A stretch of 64,000 bases of DNA, taken from contig NZ_MAEL01000046.1 of assembly GCF_009933335.1 (NCBI RefSeq), positions 1 to 64,000 on the forward strand, in the 5' to 3' direction. Shown here one piece after another: positions 43,132-51,180 of this stretch. The DNA is from Candidatus Enterococcus willemsii (GTDB lineage: Bacteria > Bacillota > Bacilli > Lactobacillales > Enterococcaceae). The notes beneath the pieces were generated by a model. It saw only the letters and a program-made list of their open reading frames with translations. It searched no databases and was not told the origin of the DNA. Position 1 is the first letter of the stretch; the number at the start of each line of letters is the position of its first letter. A program made the translations under genes and the position numbers.

Positions 43132-43141
43132 GAAACGTTTC
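43132..43141. promoter_or_regulatory. LacI-type operator O2 upstream of the promoter
   Basis: GAAACGTTTC again, flanked by AGAAACGTTTCAC, upstream of the -35. The 161-bp separation from O1 is near a whole number of helical turns, so repression by looping is plausible. Confidence 0.7.
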
Positions 43142-43257
43142 ACCGAAAAGTATCCATCTATGCTTAAAACTCTTCTTTGCGCCAGCATCAATTTTTAATT
43201 AGTTTCTCCCTTGTTTCTTGATAAAAAGTCCCTTTCTTTTTCTATAGAACACAAAAA

Positions 43258-43316
43258 GAGCGTAAGCAAACAAAATTCTCTTCTCCCTTGGAGAATGTGT
43301 CTTGAAAGCTTACGCC
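43258..43316 (-). terminator. Terminator-like hairpin downstream of the ars genes
   Basis: GGCGTAAGC pairs with GCTTACGC across a 40-base loop that contains an inner ATTCTC/GAGAAT stem. On the minus strand it ends in CTCTTTTTG. It can end transcription arriving from arsC, about 180 bases upstream. Confidence 0.6.
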
Positions 43317-43322
43317 CAACCT

Positions 43323-43500
43323 AGTCTTCTATGAAATTAATATTACCTTCACAAAGATAGATTTCTTTGTTATTTTCATATTTAAAAATAACTATTTTTT
43401 CATTCTAATTCAAACAGTTTTTTTGAATACTCATTCTTCTGTATCGGTACGATAAACAGACATTTTAAGCATATCTTCAGAACTATAATAGATTTTTTCA
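43323..43500 (-). pseudogene. Possible decayed small gene downstream of arsC
   Basis: Three short open segments in different frames read KKIYYSSEDMLKMSVYRTD, EYSKKLFELE and KIVIFKYENNKEIYLCEGN; each looks like plausible coding sequence and the last ends in a stop at about 43323. A GTG overlapping the arsC stop codon could be the start. At least two frame changes, near A-runs, would be needed to join them. There is no clear homologue in my knowledge, so this may equally be chance. Confidence 0.25.
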
Positions 43501-43902
43501 CATCAGCTCTTGAATTTTTTGTTTGATTATCTCACGTGTTGCTCTAAACTGATCCATAATTTCTTCTTCCGTCCCAATTGCTTTCGCTGGGTCTTCTAAT
43601 CCCCAGTGAATATGGGTTGCTGTTTGCGGAATCACTGGACAATTATCTTTTGCATCTCCGCAAAGCGTGATAATCAAGTCGGCTTCATTGAAAAACGCTG
43701 GATCAATTAAATCGGATGTGTGAACGGTAATATCAATGCCATCTTCTGCCATTACTTTAACAGCTCTTGGATTTAAACCATGTGTTTCAATCCCTGCACT
43801 TCGCACTTCGTAGCCATTCTCAGTTAAATATTTTTTGCCATACCCTTCGGCAATCTGACTACGACATGAATTTCCTGTGCATAAAAAATAAACTTTTTTC
43901 AT
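43498..43902 (-). CDS. arsC: Arsenate reductase, thioredoxin-dependent type
   Basis: A 134-residue cytoplasmic enzyme of the low-molecular-weight phosphatase fold that reduces arsenate to arsenite. The P-loop [11 protein letters not shown] holds the nucleophilic Cys8, and the relay cysteines are in [11 protein letters not shown] (Cys81 and Cys88), the three-cysteine mechanism of Bacillus-type ArsC that is recycled by thioredoxin. It follows the Acr3 gene by nine bases in an arsR-acr3-arsC operon. Confidence 0.93.
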   Translation of the reverse strand: MKKVYFLCTGNSCRSQIAEGYGKKYLTENGYEVRSAGIETHGLNPRAVKVMAEDGIDITVHTSDLIDPAFFNEADLIITLCGDAKDNCPVIPQTATHIHWGLEDPAKAIGTEEEIMDQFRATREIIKQKIQELM

Positions 43903-43911
43903 TTTTTCTCC

Positions 43912-44970
43912 TCAATTCTTCGCTGGATGGAACCACCCACGAGTTTTATTAACTAATTTTACAAGAAGTAACATCACAGGTACTTCTGTTAACACTCCAA
44001 CTGTACACACAAGAACAACAGGTGAATTAACACCAAATAAGGTAATCGCCACAGCAACTGATAATTCAAAGAAATCTGACGCACCAATTAAGGCTGCTGG
44101 AGCTGCCACATTATGTGGTTGTTTAGTTAATTTACAAGCAAAATAAGCAAAATTAGCGGTAATAACATTTTGTAGTACTAAAGGGACCGCAATCATTAAG
44201 ACATGCCAAGGATTACTGATGATAATATTTCCTTGATACGTAAAAATTATGATTAAAGTTAAAAGCAAACCAATTGTCGTAATGGGATCAAACTTCGGTA
44301 AAAATTTTGTTTCAAAATAAGTAAGTCCTTTATATCTAATCACGAAATAGCGCGTTAACGCACCACCAACCAAAGGAACCAAAACAAACAAGGCGACAGA
44401 AGCAAAAAGAATGCCCCAAGGAACAAAGACATTGTTAATTCCTAGTAATAAAGAGACAATTGGAACAAATAACACAATAATCAATAAATCATTAATCGAT
44501 ACTTGAACCAGTGTATGTGCAGGGTCACCTTTTGTTAAGTTACTCCAGACAAATACCATCGCAGTACAAGGCGCTGTTCCTAACAATACTGCTCCAGCAA
44601 CGTAATCTCTTGCTAAATCAGTTGGGATAAAATTTTGAAAAACAACAAAAAAGAAAAAGGTCGCCAAACCAAACATAAGAAATGGTTTAATTAACCATGC
44701 TGTAATACTTGAAATAGCCAATCCTTGATAATTCTTCCGCACGTCTAAAATTGACTTAAAATCGATTTTCATCATCATTGGAAATATCATAATCCATGTT
44801 AAGACAGCGATTGGAATATTGGTATTTGCCACTTGTATTTTTTCCAGTTCTTGCGAGAAACTAGGGAAAAATTGCCCAATTAAAATGCCTAACGCCATAC
44901 AAAGTAAGACCCATACTGTTAAATACTTCTCAAAAAAGTTAATACCTGTTGCTTCTTGTTTTTTATTCAT
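43912..44970 (-). CDS. Arsenite efflux permease, Acr3 family
   Basis: A 352-residue membrane protein with about ten segments that exports arsenite. The GTAPCTAMVFVWSNL segment with its conserved Cys, and the GASDFFELSVAVAITLFG and LTEVPVMLLLVK stretches near the C-terminus are diagnostic of Acr3. It is 352 residues, normal for the family. It overlaps the arsR gene by eight bases, and arsC follows after nine. Confidence 0.92.
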   Translation of the reverse strand: MNKKQEATGINFFEKYLTVWVLLCMALGILIGQFFPSFSQELEKIQVANTNIPIAVLTWIMIFPMMMKIDFKSILDVRKNYQGLAISSITAWLIKPFLMFGLATFFFFVVFQNFIPTDLARDYVAGAVLLGTAPCTAMVFVWSNLTKGDPAHTLVQVSINDLLIIVLFVPIVSLLLGINNVFVPWGILFASVALFVLVPLVGGALTRYFVIRYKGLTYFETKFLPKFDPITTIGLLLTLIIIFTYQGNIIISNPWHVLMIAVPLVLQNVITANFAYFACKLTKQPHNVAAPAALIGASDFFELSVAVAITLFGVNSPVVLVCTVGVLTEVPVMLLLVKLVNKTRGWFHPAKN

Positions 44971-45304
44971 GTATGCTCACCATCGTTTCTTTAGAAGTAC
45001 ATTGGTTTGCCTCATGACAAATACAACTTGATTCATCGGAGAACAGTTGTGTCATTGATTGATCAAATTCTTCAACAAATGATTCTGTGAGCTGGTAATA
45101 ATGCCAAAGTCCTTTTTTTGTGACTTGAACAATGCCAGCTTTTTCTAACACTTTCATATGATGTGATAGTGTTGGTTGTGTAAAATCAAAATGTTCCAAA
45201 ATATCGCAAGCACACATCATGCCACAAGATAGAAGATCGATAATTTTTAGCCGTTTAGAGTCAGCTAAAGCTTTCAATATTCCAGCTGTTTTTTCATAAT
45301 CCAT
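44963..45304 (-). CDS. arsR: ArsR family arsenic-responsive repressor
   Basis: A 113-residue winged-helix repressor with LKALADSKRLKIIDLLS, the recognition helix QPTLSHHMKVLEKAGIV and the metalloid-binding cysteines in CGMMCACD (Cys27, Cys31, Cys33; the CxC corresponds to CVCD of E. coli ArsR). A Cys-rich C-terminus (SCICHEANQCTS) adds possible ligands. It releases DNA when arsenite binds. A perfect 22-bp palindrome sits just upstream of its ribosome binding site. Confidence 0.92.
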   Translation of the reverse strand: MDYEKTAGILKALADSKRLKIIDLLSCGMMCACDILEHFDFTQPTLSHHMKVLEKAGIVQVTKKGLWHYYQLTESFVEEFDQSMTQLFSDESSCICHEANQCTSKETMVSIHE

Positions 45305-45318
45305 CTTTCTCCTCCTAA

Positions 45319-45340
45319 TATAGATAGATATCTATCTATA
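45319..45340. promoter_or_regulatory. ArsR operator
   Basis: A perfect 22-bp palindrome with 11-bp arms, TATAGATAGAT and ATCTATCTATA, 14 bases upstream of arsR. A further TCATCTATA half-site occurs at 45352-45360. ArsR proteins bind such dyads near the -10 region to repress their operon. Confidence 0.78.
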
Positions 45341-45573
45341 AATATAGGCGTTCATCTATATTATGTCAAACGGTAGCTATCACAGTTTGTGTCATAATTT
45401 AGCAAGGAGTATTATATTTAGCGTTTCATTCCGTTACAAAACATGGGATTCTCTTTACGTAAAACGAGATGTAACAATCGAAAATTTTCAACCTTTTATG
45501 AAGATAACTTTCAATTAGAAAACGTTTTATTATATAATGAAGCAGAATATTATTTTGCGAGGAGAGAATGTTT

Positions 45574-46569
45574 ATGAAAGCTCTTGTTTTAACTGAGAAA
45601 CAAACAATGACGATACAAGATTTAGCTATCCCAGAAATCACAGCCGATGAGGTTTTAGTGAAGGTCAAATACTGTGGCATTTGCGGAACTGATGTACACA
45701 TCTTTAATGGTGAACCTGGGTCGGCTGAAGTAACCCCACCTGTTGTGTTAGGACATGAATTTGCAGGTGAAATTGTCAAAATCGGAGAAAATGTCACACA
45801 GCTAGCAGTAGGCGACCATATTGCAGTTGATCCGAATATGTATTGTGGCCATTGCCAATATTGTCGTCAAGGACGCATACAATTATGCGAAAATTTATCT
45901 GCACTAGGTGTGACAAGAAATGGTGGAATGGCAGAATATTGCGCTGCTCCTGCTAATGCTTGTTTGAAATTAGCTGTAGACTTACCTTTCGAATATGGGG
46001 CAATGGTCGAACCATTAAGTTGTGTCCTCCATGGATTTGATCAAATTGATCCAATCACACCAGAGACTACTGTCTTAATTATCGGTGGTGGCTTTATTGG
46101 CTCTTTATTCTTACAAACAGTGCAACTGTATTCTCCGGCCAAAGTGAATGTCTGTGAGTTAAATAAAGAAAAGCATGCTCAACTTCTTGCTTTAGGTGCC
46201 GATGAAGTTTACAGTTCAACAGACGAATTAACAGAGAGCTTTGATTTGGTTATCGAATGTGTAGGTAGAAAAGAAACAAGTGAAGCAGCTATTGCCACTG
46301 CAAGCAAAGGGGCAAATATTTTATTGTTTGGCGTCCCTTCTCCTAACACAAAGTTAACGATTCCTGCATTTGATATTTTTAGTAAAGAATTAAAAATTAC
46401 GAGCTCGTTTATCAACCCATTTACTTTATCAAAAGCGGTGCATTTATTAAATCAAGGGAAAATTCAATTGGCGCCTCTACTTTCTCACAAAATCCAACTT
46501 GAATCCGTGCCAGAAATTTTGGCAAACTATCCAGCATTTGGGATCACAAAAGCGATTATCGAATTATAA
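45574..46569 (+). CDS. Zinc-dependent medium-chain dehydrogenase
   Basis: A 331-residue NAD(P)-dependent alcohol/polyol dehydrogenase of the MDR superfamily. It has the catalytic zinc region YCGICGTDVH and GHEFAGEI, the structural-zinc cysteines in CGHCQYCRQGRIQLC, and the Rossmann motif IIGGGFIGSLF. It resembles sorbitol / threonine / butanediol dehydrogenases; the substrate is not visible. The second ATG (45574) is better spaced from GAGGAG than the one at 45568. It has its own promoter (TATAAT near 45533) and a bidirectional terminator. Confidence 0.87.
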   Translation: MKALVLTEKQTMTIQDLAIPEITADEVLVKVKYCGICGTDVHIFNGEPGSAEVTPPVVLGHEFAGEIVKIGENVTQLAVGDHIAVDPNMYCGHCQYCRQGRIQLCENLSALGVTRNGGMAEYCAAPANACLKLAVDLPFEYGAMVEPLSCVLHGFDQIDPITPETTVLIIGGGFIGSLFLQTVQLYSPAKVNVCELNKEKHAQLLALGADEVYSSTDELTESFDLVIECVGRKETSEAAIATASKGANILLFGVPSPNTKLTIPAFDIFSKELKITSSFINPFTLSKAVHLLNQGKIQLAPLLSHKIQLESVPEILANYPAFGITKAIIEL

Positions 46570-46583
46570 TAGCTATGCTATGT

Positions 46584-46629
46584 ACAAAAAAACGTCTTAC
46601 CTAACTATTTATAGGCAAGACGTTTTTTA
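46584..46629. terminator. Bidirectional terminator
   Basis: AAAAAACGTCTT with CCT pairs with AGG and AAGACGTTTTTT around a short loop; A- and T-tracts flank it. It separates two converging dehydrogenase genes. Confidence 0.85.
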
Positions 46630-46633
46630 GCTA

Positions 46634-47677
46634 TTAAATTGTTTTTGTATCAATCACGAAACGATAACGCACATCTGAACGAAGTACGCGTTCGTACGCT
46701 TCATCAATTTTGTCTGCAGAAATTAATTCAATTTCTGGTGTAATATTGTGTTTTCCACAAAAATCTAACATCTCTTGTGTTTCTTTGATACTACCAATGG
46801 CAGAACCGGCAAACGAACGACGCCCAGAAATCAAGCTATCAATATGCACCGGTGCAGCCTCTGCTGGTGCGCCAACATTGACCATTGTACCATCTAATTT
46901 CAATAAACTTAAATAGCTATCAAAATCAAGAATCGCACTTACCGTATTAATAATTAAATCAAAAGAATTTTTTAACGTTTTAAATGTTTCTGAATCAGAT
47001 GTGGCATAATAATCGGTTGCGCCAAAACGTAATCCGTCTTCTTTTTTGCTAAGTGTTTGCGAAAGAACTGTTACATTCGCGCCCATCGCACGAGCTATTT
47101 TTACTGCCATATGCCCTAGGCCACCTAAGCCAACAACTGCAACATTTTTACCAGCAGCTTGCCAATGATTCAATGGTGAATAAGTTGTAATGCCTGCGCA
47201 TAACAAAGGCGCAGCTTTTTCTAATGGAATAGTATCGGGAATCCGTACCACAAAGTCTTCAGACACTACGATATGTGTAGAATAACCACCTTGCGTATAA
47301 TCACCATATTGATCCACATCAGCGTAGGTGTCAATAGGGCCATTCGAACCTTCACAATATTGTTCTTCGCCATCTTGGCAATGTTCACAATGCCCACAAG
47401 AACCGACCATACAACCAACGCCTACACGGTCACCTACTTGATATTTTTGTACGGCAGTACCTGTTTCTTTCACAATCCCTGCAATTTCATGACCTGGAAC
47501 GAGTGGGTACTCTACTTCGCCCCATTCTCCACGTACGGTATGAATATCAGAATGACAAATCCCTGCATATTTGATTTCAATCAACACATCTTTTTCATCT
47601 AAGTCTCTGCGTGTGATTTCTGTTTGTTGAAATGGTTCAGTTGCACCAAAAGCGGCTCTTGCTTTTACGTTGTACAT
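46634..47677 (-). CDS. Zinc-dependent alcohol dehydrogenase, CAD/YahK type
   Basis: A 347-residue NADP-type aldehyde/alcohol reductase of the cinnamyl-alcohol-dehydrogenase branch. It has [27 protein letters not shown], structural-zinc [15 protein letters not shown] and the Rossmann motif [19 protein letters not shown]. It probably reduces reactive aldehydes with NADPH. Its promoter has a 19-bp spacer typical of MerR control. It stands alone between convergent and co-directed neighbours. Confidence 0.9.
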   Translation of the reverse strand: MYNVKARAAFGATEPFQQTEITRRDLDEKDVLIEIKYAGICHSDIHTVRGEWGEVEYPLVPGHEIAGIVKETGTAVQKYQVGDRVGVGCMVGSCGHCEHCQDGEEQYCEGSNGPIDTYADVDQYGDYTQGGYSTHIVVSEDFVVRIPDTIPLEKAAPLLCAGITTYSPLNHWQAAGKNVAVVGLGGLGHMAVKIARAMGANVTVLSQTLSKKEDGLRFGATDYYATSDSETFKTLKNSFDLIINTVSAILDFDSYLSLLKLDGTMVNVGAPAEAAPVHIDSLISGRRSFAGSAIGSIKETQEMLDFCGKHNITPEIELISADKIDEAYERVLRSDVRYRFVIDTKTI

Positions 47678-47706
47678 TGAATCTCCTCCTATTACAATCT
47701 GACACT

Positions 47707-47737
47707 ATTTTACAACTTAAAGTGTACATGAAGTCAA
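47707..47737 (-). promoter_or_regulatory. MerR-type promoter of the CAD-type dehydrogenase gene
   Basis: On the minus strand TTGACT (47737-47732) and TAAAAT (47712-47707) are separated by 19 bases. The spacer contains an imperfect dyad beginning ACTT and ending AAGT. A 19-bp spacer is the hallmark of promoters activated by MerR proteins. Confidence 0.6.
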
Positions 47738-47793
47738 GAATTTTACTAACGATTTTTACATCATTTGATTTTCTCAATCATCCTAAGAAATAG

Positions 47794-48519
47794 CTATTCT
47801 TTGTTTACTTTGTATCGTAGCCAAACAGTACTATCCTTTAAAGGTTTGACATCCATTAACGAAAATGACATAGGGGCAATTTGGGATAAGGGTTCTTTCG
47901 CCATAAATAAGGTTGGCATATCTGGATCACCATTTGCAATTGGTGCCATGACAATACTTACTTCATCTACCAGACCATTTTGTAAGAACGCCCAATTGAG
48001 TGTGCCGCCACCACCTATCATGATTCGGTCCATATGAAACAATGTATACAATTTATCTAAGACAAGCTCATTATCAAGAGTGTCTTTACCTGCGATAATA
48101 TAAGAAATTTTCATTTTTCTTAAAAAGGCTTTATAGGCATTTGATGCCCGTTCTGTTAATACTTCAATAATGTGTGCATGTCGTTTCCCATAATCAACAG
48201 CATTGACTGTCCAACCTAATCTTCCAGACGGATCAATTGAAACATAATACATATCTGCATGGTCATTGACAATATAATCCCCAGCAGGAACTGCTTCTGC
48301 GTTTTCATCTAACTCTGGTTTTTGGTAGTGGGTCATATTATCGTCTGTTGTGACACGCCCATTCAAGTATCCTTTAATATCCAAAACTTGGGTATCTGGG
48401 TGTAAAGCAATCTCTTGGTATTGTTGACTAGCAGAGTAAAATTCAGGAAGTTTCATACTATTAATTTTTCCGTCTAAAGACGTGTGCGTGTGAACAATTA
48501 CGTAAGGTTTCATTCTCAT
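47794..48519 (-). CDS. RibD C-terminal / dihydrofolate-reductase-fold protein
   Basis: A 241-residue protein of the RibD-C (bacterial bifunctional deaminase-reductase C-terminal) superfamily: VIVHTHTSLDGKINSM at the N-terminus, GRVTTDDNM, LTERASNAYKAFL and GGGGTLNWAFLQNGLVDEVSIVMAPI in the NADPH-binding C-terminal half. It lacks a deaminase domain, so it is a stand-alone reductase of unknown substrate. It lies 13 bases after an aldo/keto reductase gene. A paralogue with an in-frame stop is at 51181-51909. Confidence 0.85.
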   Translation of the reverse strand: MRMKPYVIVHTHTSLDGKINSMKLPEFYSASQQYQEIALHPDTQVLDIKGYLNGRVTTDDNMTHYQKPELDENAEAVPAGDYIVNDHADMYYVSIDPSGRLGWTVNAVDYGKRHAHIIEVLTERASNAYKAFLRKMKISYIIAGKDTLDNELVLDKLYTLFHMDRIMIGGGGTLNWAFLQNGLVDEVSIVMAPIANGDPDMPTLFMAKEPLSQIAPMSFSLMDVKPLKDSTVWLRYKVNKE

Positions 48520-48532
48520 TCATTTCCCTTCA

Positions 48533-49384
48533 TTACCATAAAGCAAGTGACTGCTTCTTCATTGGTTTCTTAAAGTATTTATCAATTTGTTGTAATTCTG
48601 TTTCTGTCAATTGAATGTCGGCTGCTTTGATATTATCAATCATATGTTTTGGATTACTCGATTTCGGAATAGCAATTGTTTGCTGATTCCGTATGCTCCA
48701 AGATAATAAAATTTGCGAAATACTTGCTTGATGATTTAGCGCAATTGTTTCAAGTACTTTACTTTGTGAAGAAAGCAAGCCTTTTAAATTCCCTTTAATC
48801 ATTGGTGAATATGCAATCAATGGCAATTGTTGGGTTTGCATATAAGGAAGTAAATCATATTCAATCCCTCGATCAATTAAATTGTACTTCACTTGATTTG
48901 TTTGACAGTTTTTTCCATTGGGTAATGTCATCATGTGTTGCAAATCTATTGTATCAAAATTAGAAACGCCCCAAGCACGAATCTTACCATCGTTTTTGAC
49001 TTGTTCCAACGCATCAATTGTTTCTTCTAACGGCACGGTACTTTTCCAATGGAGCAAATACATGTCTAAATAAGGGACATCTAACCGTTCTAAGGATCGT
49101 TCCAAACTTTGAGCTAGTCGTTTTTTTGAGGCATTTTCAGGTAAAACTTTGGAAATCAAATAAATATCTTCTCGATTGACCTGTTTTAAAACGTGTCCGA
49201 CTAATTGTTCAGATCGTCCATTACCGTACATTTCAGCCGTATCAATAACTTGTGCACCAGCAGCTATACCTTTTAGCATCGCCTCGACTTCTCTATCTTG
49301 ATCTAGTTTGTTGTTTCCAATATTCCAAGTGCCAATGCCAATTGGGAAAACCTCTCGCCCATTTATTTTTACATTTTGAACCAT
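48533..49384 (-). CDS. Aldo/keto reductase
   Basis: A 283-residue NADPH-dependent reductase of the AKR5/2,5-diketogluconate-reductase-like group. Catalytic tetrad regions are visible: VIDTAEMYGNGRSE (Asp, Tyr), ISKVLP (Lys) and MYLLHWKS (His), with the cofactor segment IAIPKSSNPKHMIDN near the C-terminus. The ATG at 49384 has AAGGAG upstream; a GTG three codons earlier is part of that site. It is in an operon with the RibD-C-type reductase downstream. The broken aldo/keto reductase near 8.7 kb is only distantly similar. Confidence 0.9.
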   Translation of the reverse strand: MVQNVKINGREVFPIGIGTWNIGNNKLDQDREVEAMLKGIAAGAQVIDTAEMYGNGRSEQLVGHVLKQVNREDIYLISKVLPENASKKRLAQSLERSLERLDVPYLDMYLLHWKSTVPLEETIDALEQVKNDGKIRAWGVSNFDTIDLQHMMTLPNGKNCQTNQVKYNLIDRGIEYDLLPYMQTQQLPLIAYSPMIKGNLKGLLSSQSKVLETIALNHQASISQILLSWSIRNQQTIAIPKSSNPKHMIDNIKAADIQLTETELQQIDKYFKKPMKKQSLALW

Positions 49385-49448
49385 CGCCTTCACTCCTTAA
49401 ATAAAAATTGCGCATTCAATATCAGACATGTTTCTCATTTTCACCTAT

Positions 49449-49466
49449 CACATACTAAGATATGTG
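49449..49466. repeat. Inverted repeat upstream of the aldo/keto reductase gene
   Basis: CACATA and TATGTG flank a 6-bp centre, 65 bases before the start codon. It could be an operator of the aldo/keto reductase operon. Confidence 0.35.
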
Positions 49467-49521
49467 TTAAAAGCATTGGAGATAGAATGGAACTTTCATT
49501 AATGATTATGCTTTATCAATA

Positions 49522-49562
49522 ATCAAACAGCTATGTTTCCTCGTTAAACACTGCTGTTTGAT
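49522..49562 (-). terminator. Hairpin after the alpha/beta hydrolase gene
   Basis: ATCAAACAGC and GCTGTTTGAT form a 10-bp stem across a 21-nt loop, 21 bases after the stop codon. No clear T-run follows on the minus strand, so termination is uncertain. Confidence 0.45.
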
Positions 49563-49583
49563 AGTTTAATTAAATAATACTAA

Positions 49584-50555
49584 CTACTTTAAATTCTCTT
49601 TCAGAAACACAGTGATTTCATCAAACGGAATAATGTCCATTTGATCATATAAATCGGTATGTGAAGCTCCTGGAATCACTTTTAATTTTTTGTTGTCTCC
49701 TTTTAATTCTTTATAAGCATCTTCACTGAAGTAGAGAGAATGTGCTTTTTCACCATGAATTAAAAAGGCTGCGCTTCGAATTTCATCAATATACTGCAAC
49801 AATGGCATATTCATAAATGAAAGTGACGACGTAATGTTCCACCCATCATTGGAATTCAATGAACGTTCATGATAGCCACGAGTTGTTTTATAGTATGCGT
49901 GGTAATCTTTGACGAAATCTGGTGCATCATCTGGTAAAGGATCAACAACACCACCTGCACGTTCATACGAATCATTTTTGTAATCAACCAATCGTTGTTG
50001 GTTTAAACTTTGGCGCGCTTCATATCTTGCGTCGGCGTCCATTGTATCAAAATATCCTTGTGCATTGACACGTGACATATCGTACATCGTTGATGCGACA
50101 GTTGCTTTAATTCTTGTATCGATTGCCGCTGCATTTAGAGCCATACCGCCCCAGCCGCAAATACCGACAATCCCAATTTTTTCTGGATCGACATTGTCTT
50201 GCACGGATAGAAAATCAACTGCGGCTTGGAAATCTTCTGTATTAATATCTGGTGACGCAACATAACGTGGTGTACCACCACTTTCTCCGGTAAATGAAGG
50301 GTCAAATGCAATCGTTAAAAAGCCACGTTCAGCTAACGTTTGTGCATACAAACCAGATGATTGCTCTTTCACCGCGCCAAATGGTCCAGCAACCGCTAAT
50401 GCTGATAATTTCCCTTGTGCGTCTTTTGGTTCATATAAATCAGCGACTAATGTGATTCCATAACGATTGTGGAAAGTAATTTTTCGATGATTTATCTTGT
50501 CACTTTTTGGAAAAACTTTGTCCCATTCTTGTGTAATTGTTAATTCTTTACTCAA
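49584..50555 (-). CDS. Alpha/beta hydrolase (dienelactone-hydrolase-like)
   Basis: A 323-residue cytoplasmic alpha/beta hydrolase. The oxyanion/N-terminal segment LAVAGPFGAVKEQSSGLYAQTLAERGFLTIAFDPSFTGESGG and the elbow GICGWGGMAL (Cys in the nucleophile position, GxCxGG) are visible, with a C-terminal His in IPGASHTDLYDQ. It resembles YcjY / DLH-like hydrolases that occur with aldo/keto reductases. The start is the TTG at 50555, chosen because AAGGAGAGG lies six bases upstream; the longer frame to 50591 lacks a site. It is divergent from a MerR gene and has a MerR-type promoter. Confidence 0.83.
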   Translation of the reverse strand: MSKELTITQEWDKVFPKSDKINHRKITFHNRYGITLVADLYEPKDAQGKLSALAVAGPFGAVKEQSSGLYAQTLAERGFLTIAFDPSFTGESGGTPRYVASPDINTEDFQAAVDFLSVQDNVDPEKIGIVGICGWGGMALNAAAIDTRIKATVASTMYDMSRVNAQGYFDTMDADARYEARQSLNQQRLVDYKNDSYERAGGVVDPLPDDAPDFVKDYHAYYKTTRGYHERSLNSNDGWNITSSLSFMNMPLLQYIDEIRSAAFLIHGEKAHSLYFSEDAYKELKGDNKKLKVIPGASHTDLYDQMDIIPFDEITVFLKENLK

Positions 50556-50610
50556 TCGTATCCTCTCCTTTTTGGTTGTTTGACATACCATTCATTTTGA
50601 ATGTATGATA

Positions 50611-50641
50611 AGCATATCCCCTAAACCTGACTTTAGGTCAA
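50611..50641 (-). promoter_or_regulatory. MerR-type promoter of the alpha/beta hydrolase gene
   Basis: On the minus strand TTGACC (50641-50636) and TATGCT (50616-50611) are separated by 19 bases. The spacer holds the dyad CCTAAA...TTTAGG with perfect 6-bp arms. The MerR gene starts 34 bases away on the other strand. Confidence 0.7.
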
Positions 50642-50674
50642 GAGGTTTTATTTTTTTACGAGGAAGTGAATAGG

Positions 50675-51112
50675 ATGTATACAATTGGTCAGGTTTCTGA
50701 GATGTTTCAGTTACCAATTTCAACATTACGATATTACGACAAAGAAGGATTATTTCCCGATATGCAAAGAGTTGGTGGTATCAGACAATTTTCTGAAAAT
50801 GAACTCGAAGCGTTGCGAGTGATTGATTGTTTAAAAAAATCTGGTGTAGAAATTAAAGACATTAAGCAATTTATGGAATGGAATATGCAAGGTAGCGAAA
50901 CATTCCAGCAACGGAAAGAACTCTTTGAAAAACAGAAACAAGCCGTTGAAGACGAACTACGTAATTTAGAAAAAACATTAGATATGATCAAATACAAATG
51001 CTGGTACTATGAAACAGCTATGAATGATGGCACAGAAGAAAACATTCTGGCAATGTTACCGAATCAATTACCTGCTGAAATTCAAGCATGTTATGACCAT
51101 GCACATTTGTAG
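50675..51112 (+). CDS. MerR family transcriptional regulator
   Basis: A 145-residue MerR protein: N-terminal winged helix MYTIGQVSEMFQLPISTLRYYDKEGLFP and GIRQFSENELEALRVIDCLKKSGVEIKDIKQFM, then a long coiled coil (about 75-115). There is no metal-binding cysteine pattern, so it likely responds to aldehydes or other electrophiles like AdhR-type proteins. The ATG at 50675 is nine bases after GAGGAA; a GTG three codons earlier overlaps it. It probably controls the 19-bp-spacer promoters of the hydrolase, RibD-C-type reductase and dehydrogenase genes around it. Confidence 0.87.
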   Translation: MYTIGQVSEMFQLPISTLRYYDKEGLFPDMQRVGGIRQFSENELEALRVIDCLKKSGVEIKDIKQFMEWNMQGSETFQQRKELFEKQKQAVEDELRNLEKTLDMIKYKCWYYETAMNDGTEENILAMLPNQLPAEIQACYDHAHL

Positions 51113-51118
51113 AACAAA

Positions 51119-51156
51119 ACAGGAAGTTTCTTGAAGAAACTTCCTGTTTTTTTTCA
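51119..51156 (+). terminator. Terminator of the MerR gene
   Basis: ACAGGAAGTTTC and its perfect 12-bp complement with a 5-nt loop, followed by T8 on the plus strand. It also separates the converging reductase pseudogene. Confidence 0.9.
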
Positions 51157-51180
51157 ATGACAGTTTTACAAAGCAATTCC

